A DNA stretch of 64,000 nucleotides from Primula veris (lineage: Eukaryota; Streptophyta; Magnoliopsida; Ericales; Primulaceae), in the NCBI GenBank assembly GCA_963682055.1, contig OY821742.1, positions 34,257,060 through 34,321,059 of the forward strand, in the 5' to 3' direction. The stretch's first letter is position 1; each line of letters begins with the position of its first letter. Shown piece after piece: positions 33,993 through 45,789 of the stretch. A program made the translations under genes and the position numbers. The notes under the pieces are model-generated. The model was given only the letters and a program-made list of their open reading frames with translations, did not search any database and was not told the DNA's origin.

Positions 33993-35349
33993 TGTTGGTT
34001 CTTACTATATCGAAAAGCAATAAAGTAAAAGACAAGGACTGAAACGGAAATAAACAATTTTATTTCACTTTAAAAGGAATATAACTCGATTACAAATTCC
34101 TGACTCGTACTGAATTTAAATTGCAATAAATAAATTCCAGACAGATTTAATATAAGTTATTAAACTGCTGGACTGAATTGTAATTGTACGAAACTGTCTA
34201 ACAGAATAGTATAAAGACTATACTGCCGGACTGTTTGTCAATTAAAAGAAACTGCCAGACAGAATAGTATGATTATTAAACTTCTGGACTGTTTCTGTAA
34301 ATAAGCGAAATTACATAACTGAAATATAAATTACATAATAGAAATACTGAAAGTTAAACAGTACTGGAAATGTAAATTACGGAACTTAAAAGACTGGAAA
34401 GTAAATTACATAATGTAAACAGTACTGAAATATAAATTACAGAATGTAAATGACTGAAATTAAATTAAACAGAATGTAAAAACTTAAAAGAAGAGGCAAC
34501 TGCAAGCAGTTTCTCTTAAACAATATTTCCCGAACCACCTTTTAGGTTTCTGGTTCTCGGGACTTTGTTTCCAATATACAACTTCTGTCACGGAGTGGCT
34601 CGTGTGGAAACGGCACCGAACCACAGGTCAAGCTGTTGGTGGTGCGATTCTCTCTCTAATATGATGCAATGTATGTTGTGTTGTGTGTGTTTGTTGTGTC
34701 TGAAATGAGAGGGGGATGGCTGCCTTTTATAGGCTTTTCAGAAACCGCAGCCATAATGGTCCATTTAATTCTACGAGTTACACCTCCAGAATCCGCCCAT
34801 TCAATTTCTGAAACTGCAGCACTCAATCTGTAATTTATTCTCATTGAATGCTGGCGTTTCAATTTGCTGGAAACTCTAGGGACTACTTTTGTATTTTATA
34901 CAAAACTCCCTTTTCAGATTTGACCCGAGACATTCCCCAAGGCCCAAGCCGAGGCCCGAGCGAGCGCGCGTGCGTGGTACACACTAATACACTTAAGTGT
35001 ATGTGGACATGATAGTTTAACAAATACATGGGTTGGACTTGTATATATATTGTAAAATTAACTCTTAATTCTCCAATATAGGATAACGCTCAATGGTTTT
35101 CCATTTATTCATTCCATTTTCCAGCATTAAGGTTTTACCTTCCTTCGATAACCCAACTTTGAAGCCGATTAATATTCACACCCATTCTCCGAATAGGTCA
35201 TGCGATATACCGTTACGAAGCTCGTCACACGAGCTACTCAAACGCGTTGAGTACGGCATTAACAACTCAGTGTTATCACATGTAATATCGACTCGAAGTT
35301 GGTCCTTCTACCATTCGGAACACCCATGTTTAAAACATGTTTTCCAACA
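33993..35349 (-). mobile_element. Solo LTR of the Copia family found full-length at 52653-60857
   Basis: The reverse complement matches the 52653-54148 LTR from end to end: the TGTTGG start, TATAAAAGG promoter (34720s), the AACAATATTTCCCGAACCACC block and a decayed CCGGACTG repeat tract. A perfect 5-bp target duplication ATCAC flanks it (33988-33992 and 35350-35354), and no internal region is present. Recombination between two LTRs of one insertion explains this. It is visibly more diverged than the two LTRs of the complete copy. Confidence 0.9.
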
Positions 35350-35456
35350 ATCACTTCTTTCCATGTTCTTGGGTTAACATAATGAATGAAGAACCCGAAT
35401 ATATAACACGGCCAAAATTATCATGAACTAGAATAACAGAACCAAATTTGTGCGAA

Positions 35457-38115
35457 TCAACATGACAAAGGATCTATAAGTACCTTGTTTTTTCGTGCCT
35501 CCAAAACTTGCTCCAAGGGTGGCCGACCTGTAAGCCCCAAAACCAATGGCCTCAGATGAAAGAATATCTAAAAGTTCATAAATTCTTTATCCTCAATTCC
35601 GCATATGGACTTATCAGCCAGAAAAACAAAATACTAAGATATAAATGAATCATGAGGTTTAAATAAAAATTGTCAAATGATGATGGAAAAGGCATTACAG
35701 GCACACCTGTTACGGGAAGGCGGTATTTAGCCCAGAAACTGTACACAGAACCAACAATTGTTGCAATCTGTACATTACTAGCATTTTAGCACAGTACAAA
35801 ACTGGGAAAGATAACCCAAGATGTCATCTGATGGGTTCAATATCATTGCTACGACGGAAAATACTGGAAATAAGAGAACTTACTGGCTCATATTTGGTAA
35901 TGGCGTAAACCCATCCCAAACCAACTGCTTCATATAGCTTTCTAAATGCCTGCAAAAAAAGCCTGGTGCATTACCAAAGGTGCTCCCCATGAAGAAATTT
36001 GAAGTAAAAGTTCAATGCAAATGCCAGTAGTGGACAAATTTTCATTTTTTTGTGTAATAATTGTGTCTTCCATATATTTTGACAAAAATAATAAAAAGAG
36101 AGATTTTAAAATGGGTGATACCTCGACATCAGTGACTACAGTTCCATCAGATAAAATAGCATGAATTCTACCCATGGCCTGAGAAAAAGAAACAAAAATA
36201 GTTGAATCATAAATTTATCACTCAGGATTACGTATTTCATTTTGGATCATGCTCATCGTTATCAACTGTGAATTGGTTAATTAACTGCATTTGCAAAAAT
36301 ACCCTTTAGACAGTGTGATTAAAAAAAGTGAGAAGTATATAATTTCCATTCCGGATGATCTTATAACACACTGATGGTGCTTTCAAATGATTCATAACAT
36401 CAAACTAGTAGGAATCAAAACATAAATCGAAATATCTGAGATAACAACTGAGCTAAAATTTACTAAAGAAATGCACTTTTAGCTCCCCAAGAAAACTGTT
36501 GTATTCATATCAAGAGAAGAACAATTCTGAAATCAAACATGAGCGAGCGAAATCTTTTTATGACAAGTATAATTCTTCCTAAAAGATATTAGATCGCCAA
36601 AGTAATGAGAATTGTAAAACAATATAAGATGACCATTTTCGTACAGTTTCATAGTCAAGGCCTCGGTTCTCCTCTGCTCTGTACTTATCTGAACTTATGT
36701 CCACAAACTTGATAGCTCTATACTGCTTATCCCTCTCCATTAACATGTTTACCTGGCAAATGATTCGCCAGAAATCAGCTATTTCTAGAAATACTTACAA
36801 CCAAGCGAGAATAACAAGTATATATACGTAATGATAACCGGTATACAAGTATACCTCGCGCATACAGAGAGGGCACTCTCCATCATACAACATTTTAACC
36901 TTCCAATTTACAAATGACTGTCCTTCATCTTCCTCCTTTGGAGCTTTAGGTTCTGCTGTGACTTCACTTAGGGCACGAACCAAAACTCTAGATCCTAATT
37001 CCAAACAATTTTTTAACAGATTAATGAACTACTCATTAAAGTGAACAAACTTGATTTACTTAGAAAAAGAAACATTCACACCATTATTCATATCACTTTA
37101 GATGCTCTAATGCTCTCTGATGTAATAGAGCCTAACATTAAGATTTAAGATATAACGAACCTGACGACAATTCGACATACCAATACAGTCTGATTCAATT
37201 ACATACAAAAAGAAAAAAAAATATCATATTTGTCCAAGAGAAGGGTAATAGAGAATGAAAAGGACCGAGCTATCAGAATCTTATTAATTTAGTCAAAACA
37301 CAATTAACCGCAGTGACATACTATAATAATTATACAAAATCATACAAAATTAAGAAACATTCATGATCTCAATTCTCAACTAGAAGGGGAAAAAGCACCA
37401 GCTACCATAACAGCAGGTCGTAAGATGTGGTTATAACCTTGGTATATAAAAACCTAAAACATTCAAGATTGGAGTACTATTTAAATACTCTTATACACAC
37501 ATGACCAAAAAATCATAATAGTTTCACGTATTAAACTGTAATTATCCCGAACAAAGTAAGTCGGACAACGTGGTTACAGCCTTAGTTTATGAAAACTAAA
37601 AAAAAATAAACAAAATTGGAGAACTATTTAAATACTCTTGTACACACATAACCGAAAAATCATACTAGTTTGAAGCGCGAACAAAGCAGGCCGTACAACT
37701 TGGTTAGGACCTTAGTATATAAAAGTCAAATACATGCAAGATTGGATACTATCTAAAATATTTATACCCAGAAAACCAAAATATCATAAAAACTTGACAT
37801 GTAATTAACTCGAACAAGCAAGCCCTACAACGACCTTAGTATAACCCGCTAACCACACCAAGGCTCGATTAAAAAATACTCCAAAGCGTCGGTTAATTAA
37901 TATTTGTTAGTAATATTAAATAAGAAATCTGAAATGTACCATAAATTAAGAAATGACAAAAGTTACAAAGCAGAGATATATAAGTTACCATTAGAGAAAT
38001 GAGGAAAAGAAATAGGTTTAGAGATAATATGTGAATTAGTTGAGATATTATTGGTATATAGAGAAGCATTAGCTCGTTTTCCTACACATATTATTGCACC
38101 TCTAATCATCGCCAT
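35457..38115 (-). CDS. DCC (DUF393) family thiol-disulfide oxidoreductase-like protein
   Basis: Seven exons on the minus strand join in phase: 38115-37989, 36994-36855, 36752-36645, 36178-36122, 35949-35884, 35767-35707 and 35527-35457. They give 209 residues. Exon 2 carries the family signature YDGECPLCMRE with the CxxC pair; FVDISSD, MGRIHAILSDG, GLGWVYAITKYEP and FWAKYRLPVTGRPPLE follow in usual DUF393 order. The first 42 residues contain no Asp or Glu and many Ser, Asn and Ile, so a chloroplast (or mitochondrial) transit peptide is likely. Redox activity is predicted from CxxC only; the substrate is unknown. The stop lies 108 bp before a solo LTR. The first 69 coding nt and the promoter are tandemly duplicated upstream at 39780-39848. 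The last exon end could differ if a further intron exists. Confidence 0.85.
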
Positions 38116-39779
38116 TTTTTTATGCTATTTTTTGCGGGTTTTTTTTTTTTTTTCCCTTTTTCTGTGTTTGTGTTTTTCTTTGGGTAAAATGCAAATAACC
38201 CCCTAATGTGTCATTTTCAAATAACCCCCAAAATATCCCTTTTTTCAATTAACCCCATAAACTATAAAACATCTACAATTAACCCCCAATTCCATCTTTT
38301 AAATGATATAACTTTGCTCGATGATCCATTTTGGTTTATTTTTCAGTTATCATAATAACGTATTATATATTCATTCATATCAAGTTAACTTTTACGGAAT
38401 GACACAAAAAAAAAATAGTTTTCATCACTAAAATAATATATTTTTTATATAAATCCTCTTATGATGGATTTTTTTTACTATAATTGATAAAACCATAACT
38501 TTTGGCGGTGGCGTTAGGTTTTTCAACGATATAACATTGAATATATAATAAATGATGAACACTTCTTGATCTTTATTGCTATTCGACAATTGTCCTTGTT
38601 CGGATTACAATTTCCTTCGTACAATCATGCTCGACTTAACTATTTGATCTCTCATCTTAGTCTTTCTCCTTCTTCTTCGGTACTCGGCTCTTTCTCTGCT
38701 TGGTTTGTTTCTTGAAGTGATAAGCTTTGACTAATTTCTCTCTTTTCTCTAGTTCTCTCTATATTTTTTGGATAGATTTTCTGGTCCATTTCTTGGGGGA
38801 TACTTGGCTATTTATAGGATATTATGCCTCCTACGATGTTGACAAATGTCTCCATCTCATGGGTTTTTTCAGATATGGGTTCCTAGTTAAGTGGACTTGG
38901 GCTTTTTGTAAAGGGGGTGATAACTCATTAAGCGTTGGATACCCAGTTATAATATATGGGCTGATTAAGATCCGAATAGAATATTCGGGTCTAATTTTTA
39001 TGTTCTATCAATAATTGTTATCTTAAATCATGTTCATTGACAAACTACATATATCAAACAATGTGAAACGAAGAAATGAATAAAAAGTGATGTCAATTTA
39101 AATTTGAGTTTGGGGGATAATTGTAAGATTTTGATAGTTTCGGGAGCTGATTGGAAGAGTTGATAGTTTATGGGGTTATTTGAAAATTACCCATAGTTTC
39201 AGGGGTCTATTTGCATTTTACCTTTTTTCTTTTAATATTATGTTCGTTAATTGTCTTTGTATTCGGTTGGTAACTGCTGCTTACGTGGCAGTATGAGGTT
39301 CACTTGAGTTGCAAAATATTGCAATGTTCTACTTGTATTTTTTATATTATTGAAAATTACTACCATCACTTTGTGAAATTTTAGTTAAAATAATTAAAAA
39401 AACAACAACATACTATTCATACTTAATTAAATCATTTTTAAAGAGACTACATGATGTTACGTATTTTTACTTTTGCTTTTTTACTTTGATGCTGAGTGAT
39501 ACTAAATTACATGTATCAAATCTTAAATAATAATTGAGAATTCGGATTTTTATAAATTAAGTATGTTTTTATATACTAATCAATGATTCTCCCAATATTT
39601 TAGATACCTCCAGTTTATGAGAAAAATCACTTCAATATCATAGTTTCTTTATTTTTTATGGAATTTATCCAAAGGAAAAACAATTTCATCAAGTATCGTA
39701 AGACAACCACACATTAACTTATAAATACAAGTCACCTTATATTTAAAGAGACTTGATTTCTCCTTACAACTAATAAATT
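38047..39779. repeat. Segmental tandem duplication, unit 1 (DCC gene start, promoter and MULE)
   Basis: This 1,733-bp unit starts inside DCC exon 1. It includes its ATG, the promoter and a 1.04-kb inverted-repeat element. It is repeated from 39780, with the junction at ATTATTGGTATATAGAG. The right-hand parts (about 39420-39779) match 40225-40588. Confidence 0.8.
38182..39223. mobile_element. MULE-like non-autonomous element with long inverted repeats
   Basis: The left end GGGTAAAATGCAAATAACC and the reverse complement of the right end, AGGTAAAATGCAAATAGACC, begin inverted repeats that can be followed for about 100 bp (AACCCC-rich). The 9-bp direct repeats TTTTTCTTT (38173-38181 and 39224-39232) fit Mutator-like target duplications, though they are low-complexity. 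No transposase is encoded. Confidence 0.65.
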
Positions 39780-40588
39780 ATTATTGGTATATAGAGAAGC
39801 ATTAGCTCGTTTTCCTACACATATTATTGCACCTCTAATCATCGCCATTTTTTTATGCTATTTTTTGTGTTTTTTTTTTCCTTTGGGTAAAATATAACCC
39901 ATGAGTCATTTTCAAATAACCCCCATAACTATCACTATTTTCAATTAACCCCCATAAACTATCAAACATCTGCAATTAATCCTCAATACCATCTTTTAAA
40001 TTATATAAATTAATTGATATTCATGCATATTAAGTTAACTTTTTACAGAATGACAACAATTTTTTTAGTTTTCATCGCTAAAATAAAATTCTTTTATATG
40101 AATCCTTTTATGATACTTTTTTACGATAATTGTTATCTTAAATCATGTGCATTGAAAAACTACATATATCAAACATTGGAATATATGTATCAACAACATG
40201 GTGTTACTTATTTTTAAAAAGACTACAAATCCACGCTTTAATTATTTTTAAAAAGACTACATAATGCTATTTATTTTTATTCTTGGTTTTTTACTTTGAT
40301 GTTGAGTGATAATACATTATATGTATCAAATCTTAAATAATAATTGAGAATTCGGGTTTTTATAAATTAAGCATGTTTTTATGTACTAATCAATGATTCT
40401 CCCAATATTTTAGATAGCTCCGGTTTATAAGGAAAATTGCTTCAATATCATAGTTTATTTATTTTTTATGGAATTTATCCAAAGGAAAAACAATTTCATC
40501 AATTATCGTAAGACAACCACAGATTAACTTATAAATAAAAGCCACCATATTTAAAGAGACTTGATTTCTCCTTACAACTAATAAATTA
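39780..40588. repeat. Segmental tandem duplication, unit 2 (truncated copy)
   Basis: The first 69 bp repeat the start of the DCC coding sequence (a second ATG at 39848 on the minus strand). The left arm of the MULE follows (from about 39888). Then come blocks matching unit 1 around 38390-38480, 39010-39060 and 39420-39779. About 0.9 kb of unit 1 is missing in two gaps, so the MULE copy here lacks its right end. Confidence 0.78.
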
Positions 40589-43493
40589 TTGTTGTTATCT
40601 GTATCTGATTTTATTCCTATGTAATACGGAGTATTGAAGAGAGAAAATATTGAATAAGCAAAATGGATGTTTTCATTTACAAATGTTGAATTAATTTGAT
40701 TATCAATTTGGGTTAAAACTGAGTTTATAATAAAATAGATTTTATATAATTATATTGTGTTGAATCATTGCATTTTTTTTTCCCAGCCCAGTCTGTATAC
40801 CAGGCACAAGTATTACTGGACTTGCTTATAGACCGCCCCTGAGTGTAAGTTCCCCAAATTACATATACATACAGATAGATCCACACCCAACGAATCCTCT
40901 CTTTGAAAAATAACACTATTGTAGACCGGGTCTATTAAAAATGTGTGTGTGACAACCACTAAAAACACAACACATACGTGAAAACGCAAAAATAACTACT
41001 CTAAATTTAATTTAAAAATTAAATTATTTTATTGGTTGTCACACCTTTAAAAAAAACATAGAGCATACTCATATAATTGTTTCTCGTGTTTCAATGTATG
41101 TATGCGTATATAAATACCTTTTTGTTTTATTTTTATTTTTCTCAAAAGTGAAATGACCTATTTACCCCTTAGGATAACAGAATTGATGACGTGGAAGTCA
41201 TGCAATCACCCATTTTGACGGTTCAAATACTAAATTGGTTCAAATAACTAAATTGGACTTTTAAAACACACACGATAATAATCGTTAAAATCTCATACCA
41301 CATGGTATTAATGGGGTATAAACCCAATCTTAAACAAGTAGCTTATTATGCATAACAATCGTTTTCATGTGGCGGAATTACGTTTTCGTATACCGATTAT
41401 GGTCGTCACTAGTGTGCGTGCGTACTTATCTCACTGTTACGATTAAAAATTTCCGTACATGGGAACTCATTTCCGAGTAAGATAAGAAATCATTTTTCTC
41501 CGAAATTTGTACTGGCAACCCACTAACGAGTAAGGGGAAAATAGCAAGAATGTGAAATAAAACATTTCTTTTCCTTTTACATACTATTAGTACTATCAAA
41601 AGTATTAATAAAAAAATGTTTGTTTAAAGCACGTAACCGCTTAATTACATTTGTTTCTTCTGGTTGTTTGTTTTCAGTTAATGTATAATCTGTCCGATTA
41701 TTTAATAAATATATCAGCTATGGTACGTACTTTCGTTGTGTTTCGGGGAGATACGTTACCTATTTATCTATTTTCATATCCAAATTACTTCGTAAAACGG
41801 AACGAACAACTATAACCTCTCCCAATTAGGTTATCGCCTATGATCGATGAGCTAGAGATGAATAGGGTTGGTCATGGGAGGGACCATGTCAGTTTCACTC
41901 GGGACATATTTCATTTGAAAAACGCAATTTAGGTTGTTGAAGATAACAGTATTTTTTATTTAGTTATTAATTATTAAGGTATATAAGTAGTTCAAAACTT
42001 AGAATAAGTGGATTTGTACATGAATATATTGACAAAAAGGTGTGTTCCACATCTTACAAAATAATACTAATAATAATAATAGTGGTGGTTAAGCTTTTGC
42101 GGCCAAACTTACAAAAAATTAATATGAGTGCGTTTAACATAGATATTCTAATCAAAATCAATCTCTATTAAATGGAAAGGTCACTTGAAAAAAAGCTGAA
42201 GAACGAGACTTGGACTAATCATATTATCAACCCACTTTCGGCTTGAAAGTTGCTTTAATATAAGTTACCAACACGGCACGACGACAATTTTAATTTTAGT
42301 TTCTAAGTTTTACATGTAAATTATATGCAAATTACAGGAAGAGCTATAAATCCGAAAGTTAAACGTTAGTTTCTTATTTCAAGATCTGTTGCGTTAATTT
42401 CGTTTAGATATTAACCTATTGTTATAGTATCTTCGATTTTTTTTCTAAATAAATGTCCAAATGAATTGAATAATGATCACCAGTTATATCTTTATCACAA
42501 TCGTGAATCCACTTTTAATGATAGTATATTTATTAACTTTTTTCAAGATTAAGAATATGTTAAAATGCATTTTATAAACGGACTTTTGAACGAAAACAAT
42601 AGCATAAAAAACAAAATTAAATTCAAACAAAAAGAATGGATGAATTAATATGATTGAGATTTGAGAGTGGGCATGAGTTGTACTAGTGTTTGATGCATGA
42701 TGAATGTTCGGCCCGCCATCCAAATAATATTGAGAGGTGGAGACAAAATTTATTCATTGAATTATTATTTATTTCACAGTATATCACTTGTATTTTTAAT
42801 TTTTATCCTAACGAGTTTTGTACAGTCAATTCTTGTTTCTGTTACATTTTGAAGATAGTTTATGGGATTTAATAAATTAATACTCAATCCGTTCTCATTT
42901 AATTATTCATTATAAAATTATGCGTAATTTTGATCGGTTAAAAATTTGTATCAAAATTATCGGAATGAAAATTTTCAAAAGTTGATCTTATATTTCAAAT
43001 GTTAAATTTTATGATTATATTTTAAAAAAAAATTCATTTATACAATTTTAATACAAGTTATAAGTCTATTAAAATTGCACGTAGTTTCTTAATGAGCGGT
43101 AACGGATGAATAGTATAATAATTGACATATAACATGTGACAAGTTTTCAAGAAGCAAAATCCCATTTACATTTTCGTGAAGAATTTTCAGGCAAACCAGA
43201 ATAAATGCACCGGAATAGCAGATTTGGTATACCAAATTATTATTTTCTTTGAAGTTTTGTTCTAGATAGTAGATATTAAAAAAATCAAATGCGATTCATA
43301 ACTGGCATTAATAAGTGGGACCAAAAGTGGTCGAATTTTAAACATTTTATGCCCTTCCACTCCTAATTAATGGTAATATCATAACTCATATAATCATATG
43401 TAGTTCAAATATTATTTTTCAAAATTTTTCCAGGGTCACAAATCTGATACGAATTCAAATGTTTTTACTTACCCTGAATAAGACAGATAAACA
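40589..43493. other. Intergenic AT-rich DNA upstream of the LIM gene
   Basis: No coding family was seen. A fold-back repeat at 40946-41046 has TGTGACAACCA facing TGGTTGTCACA. The remainder is AT-rich with scattered homopolymers. Confidence 0.45.
40946..41046. repeat. Short fold-back repeat
   Basis: GTGTGACAACCA near the left end and TGGTTGTCACACC near the right end form an inverted repeat of about 12 bp with roughly 75 bp between. It may be a small MITE or a transcribed hairpin. Target duplications were not found. Confidence 0.4.
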
Positions 43494-43634
43494 TATAAAT
43501 GCATGTCCCATATGATATGAGTATATGACTAGTATATGAGCTGTAAACTATTGACCCAAGATCAAGAAACTAAAGACTCATAAACACACACACACACAAA
43601 CGCAAACATATTCTCAAGGAGAGAAAATAGTCGA
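43494..43634 (+). promoter_or_regulatory. Core promoter and 5' UTR of the LIM gene
   Basis: TATAAAT at 43494-43500 lies about 135 bp before the start codon. A (CA)n run occurs at about 43584-43598 in the presumed leader. Confidence 0.5.
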
Positions 43635-45789
43635 ATGGCAAACTATGGAGGAACAACACAGAAATGCAAAGCTTGTGATAAGAAAGTGTATTTGGTGGAT
43701 GAGCTAACTGCTGATAATAGAGTCTACCACAAGGCTTGTTTTAGGTGCCACCACTGCAAAAGCACCCTTAAGGTTCATTTTTGCCTTTTTCTTTTATACT
43801 AAAATACTACTCATTTATAAATCTGACTTGATCTTACATGATCATGATCTAAAAACACATGTTTATGTTGTTTACATGTTTATGTTGTGACTTTCATATC
43901 GGTAACGAGTTGTGTTGATATGATGGTCAAATTTTTTATTTGAGCGACACGGTTTTTTCTTTTTCTTGAGTATTTGTTTAATCTAAACTTCTACTATGAA
44001 GTTTGATCTGCAAAAGTTATTTAAGATTTACTTGTCATTAACAACTCAACTAGAGTGTTTGGTATACGTCTTAAGTACTTTCTTTGCTGCGTGCTTTTGC
44101 TTGAGAAACCTAAGCTTAAACTAATAATGGCCTTGTTGAGCATATTTTCTTAGCTTTTATGATGACACGAGAACCGTGAACTAGTTTGAGTCATAATGTC
44201 ACCTTGAGGATTTCAATTTATGATGTTAAGGAAAGAACAAGTAGCAACACATACATATGTAACCTCAGCGGAATAGAACACTCAAATAAGTGCCTTAAAT
44301 ATTGAAAGTCTACCGATCTTCGGATACCAACTTTTGCAAACCGGGCCCATGATTTTGAATTTCACGCAGGGTTTGGTGAATATAAATCGAAAGCGATTCA
44401 ACTATTATTCAAGTTCTTCTGAAATACCAAGAAAAGAAATTTAAATTAATAAGAACCAAGTATAAAATGTAAATTGTTTGTCCTTTTAAATTTTGTCACT
44501 CTCTTACCCTAGATATAATTTTGTACTAATATAATTGATTAATCAATCTTAGATTCTGTTTTGGCATATGATAATCAATTTCTTGTTCTGTTTCTGCAGC
44601 TGTTCAATTATAACTCCTTTGAGGGAGTTTTGTATTGTAAGCCTCACTTTGACCAACTTTATAAGATGACAGGCAGTTTCGAGAAAAGTTTTGACGGTAT
44701 AAATTTTGAATTTATTAACTATTTTTTTCATCTAATTCCACATTTTTACCTCCATGCTTTGAATTTGACATCGCTGATTTTATCTCTAGCTGCTCCGAGA
44801 ACTGTTAGAGCTGGAAGATCCCCAGACGAGGTACTCAGTCATTCATGGCAATTAAAAACTTGATGTTATGCAAAATACGTCAATACCATCTAATCATAGC
44901 TTCATGTGAATACCTTTTAACTCATATTACTATAAAATAATTATGCAGGCTCAAACCAAAAACAAATTCTCAAGCTTATTTGGTGGTACTCGAGAGAAGT
45001 GTCTAACGTGCGACAAAACTGTTTACCCCATCGAAAAGGTATATTTTATTGCTTTGTGTTCACAGGAATAAACAGACTCCGATTTCCCCAGTCCGTTATG
45101 TAATTCAGAATCAGCTGTGTGCGTGTGGATTTCTATGATAATCTGTTCAGGGAAAAATAGATTATTTCCAACTTTTCTTATGACTTGCATGTTTTCTCCA
45201 ACTTGGGTGGTATATAAGCTGCTTAAGGAAAAACACTCTGGAAAAAAACCAACTATTGTATTAAAAACAGCAGCAGAATGTTGGTACAATAATTATACCA
45301 CTGACAAGGAAGCAGACAGTTATAATAAAGATATAGTGATGTACTACTATGTAAATAATTCTGCTATTTTAAGAAGGGTACATGAGTTATTTTCCCTGTA
45401 CATGGGTAGCATTTTATGCTGAAAATGTTTCTAAATGACCTTTACTTGTAAAAAAAATAAAAAAAAATAACAATACTTTCTTTCTTCAGGTTCGATCAAA
45501 ATAGAAATTTTAAGCAGCAGAAGTGGTTTTCGTCTTTCAAACACCATGAGTTTTTCTTGAGCAACTATCCGAAGACCAACTTATATAAACCAAAAATATT
45601 TTTCTTAACATTTTGTAGGTTCAAGTGGATAGCAAGTCATATCACAAGACTTGTTTCAGGTGTGCTCATGGAGGATGTGTAATTAGTCCATCAAATTACG
45701 TCGCACACGAGCAAAGAATATATTGCAGGCACCACCATTCGCAACTCTTCAAAGCCAGGGGAAATTTTAGCCAGCTCAGCAAGCCTTAA
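43635..45789 (+). CDS. WLIM1: Two-LIM-domain protein, WLIM1-like (actin bundling)
   Basis: Five exons join in phase: 43635-43772, 44600-44696, 44790-44830, 44949-45038 and 45619-45789. They give 178 residues. LIM1 has its zinc ligands C11, C14, H32, C35, C38, C41, C59 and H62. LIM2 follows a short linker (RTVRAGRSPDE) with FGGTREKCLTCDKTVYPIEK, YHKTCFRC, and a final CRHHH cluster. The MANYGGTTQKCKACDK start, the FGGTREKC block and the short NFSQL tail fit the plant WLIM1 group better than WLIM2 or PLIM. Plant proteins of this kind bind and bundle actin filaments and also enter the nucleus. AATAAA at 45844-45849 is a plausible polyadenylation signal. The linker is shorter than in many WLIM1 proteins. 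The subgroup call is by eye. Confidence 0.88.

Noticed and set aside
38727..39014. Plus-strand 95-codon ORF inside the MULE-like element
   Set aside because: Hydrophobic, low-complexity translation with no transposase motif, and lost in the duplicated copy.
45023..45422. ORFs on both strands in the fourth intron of the LIM gene
   Set aside because: They fall wholly inside an intron defined by in-phase LIM exons, have no domain, and overlap each other on opposite strands.
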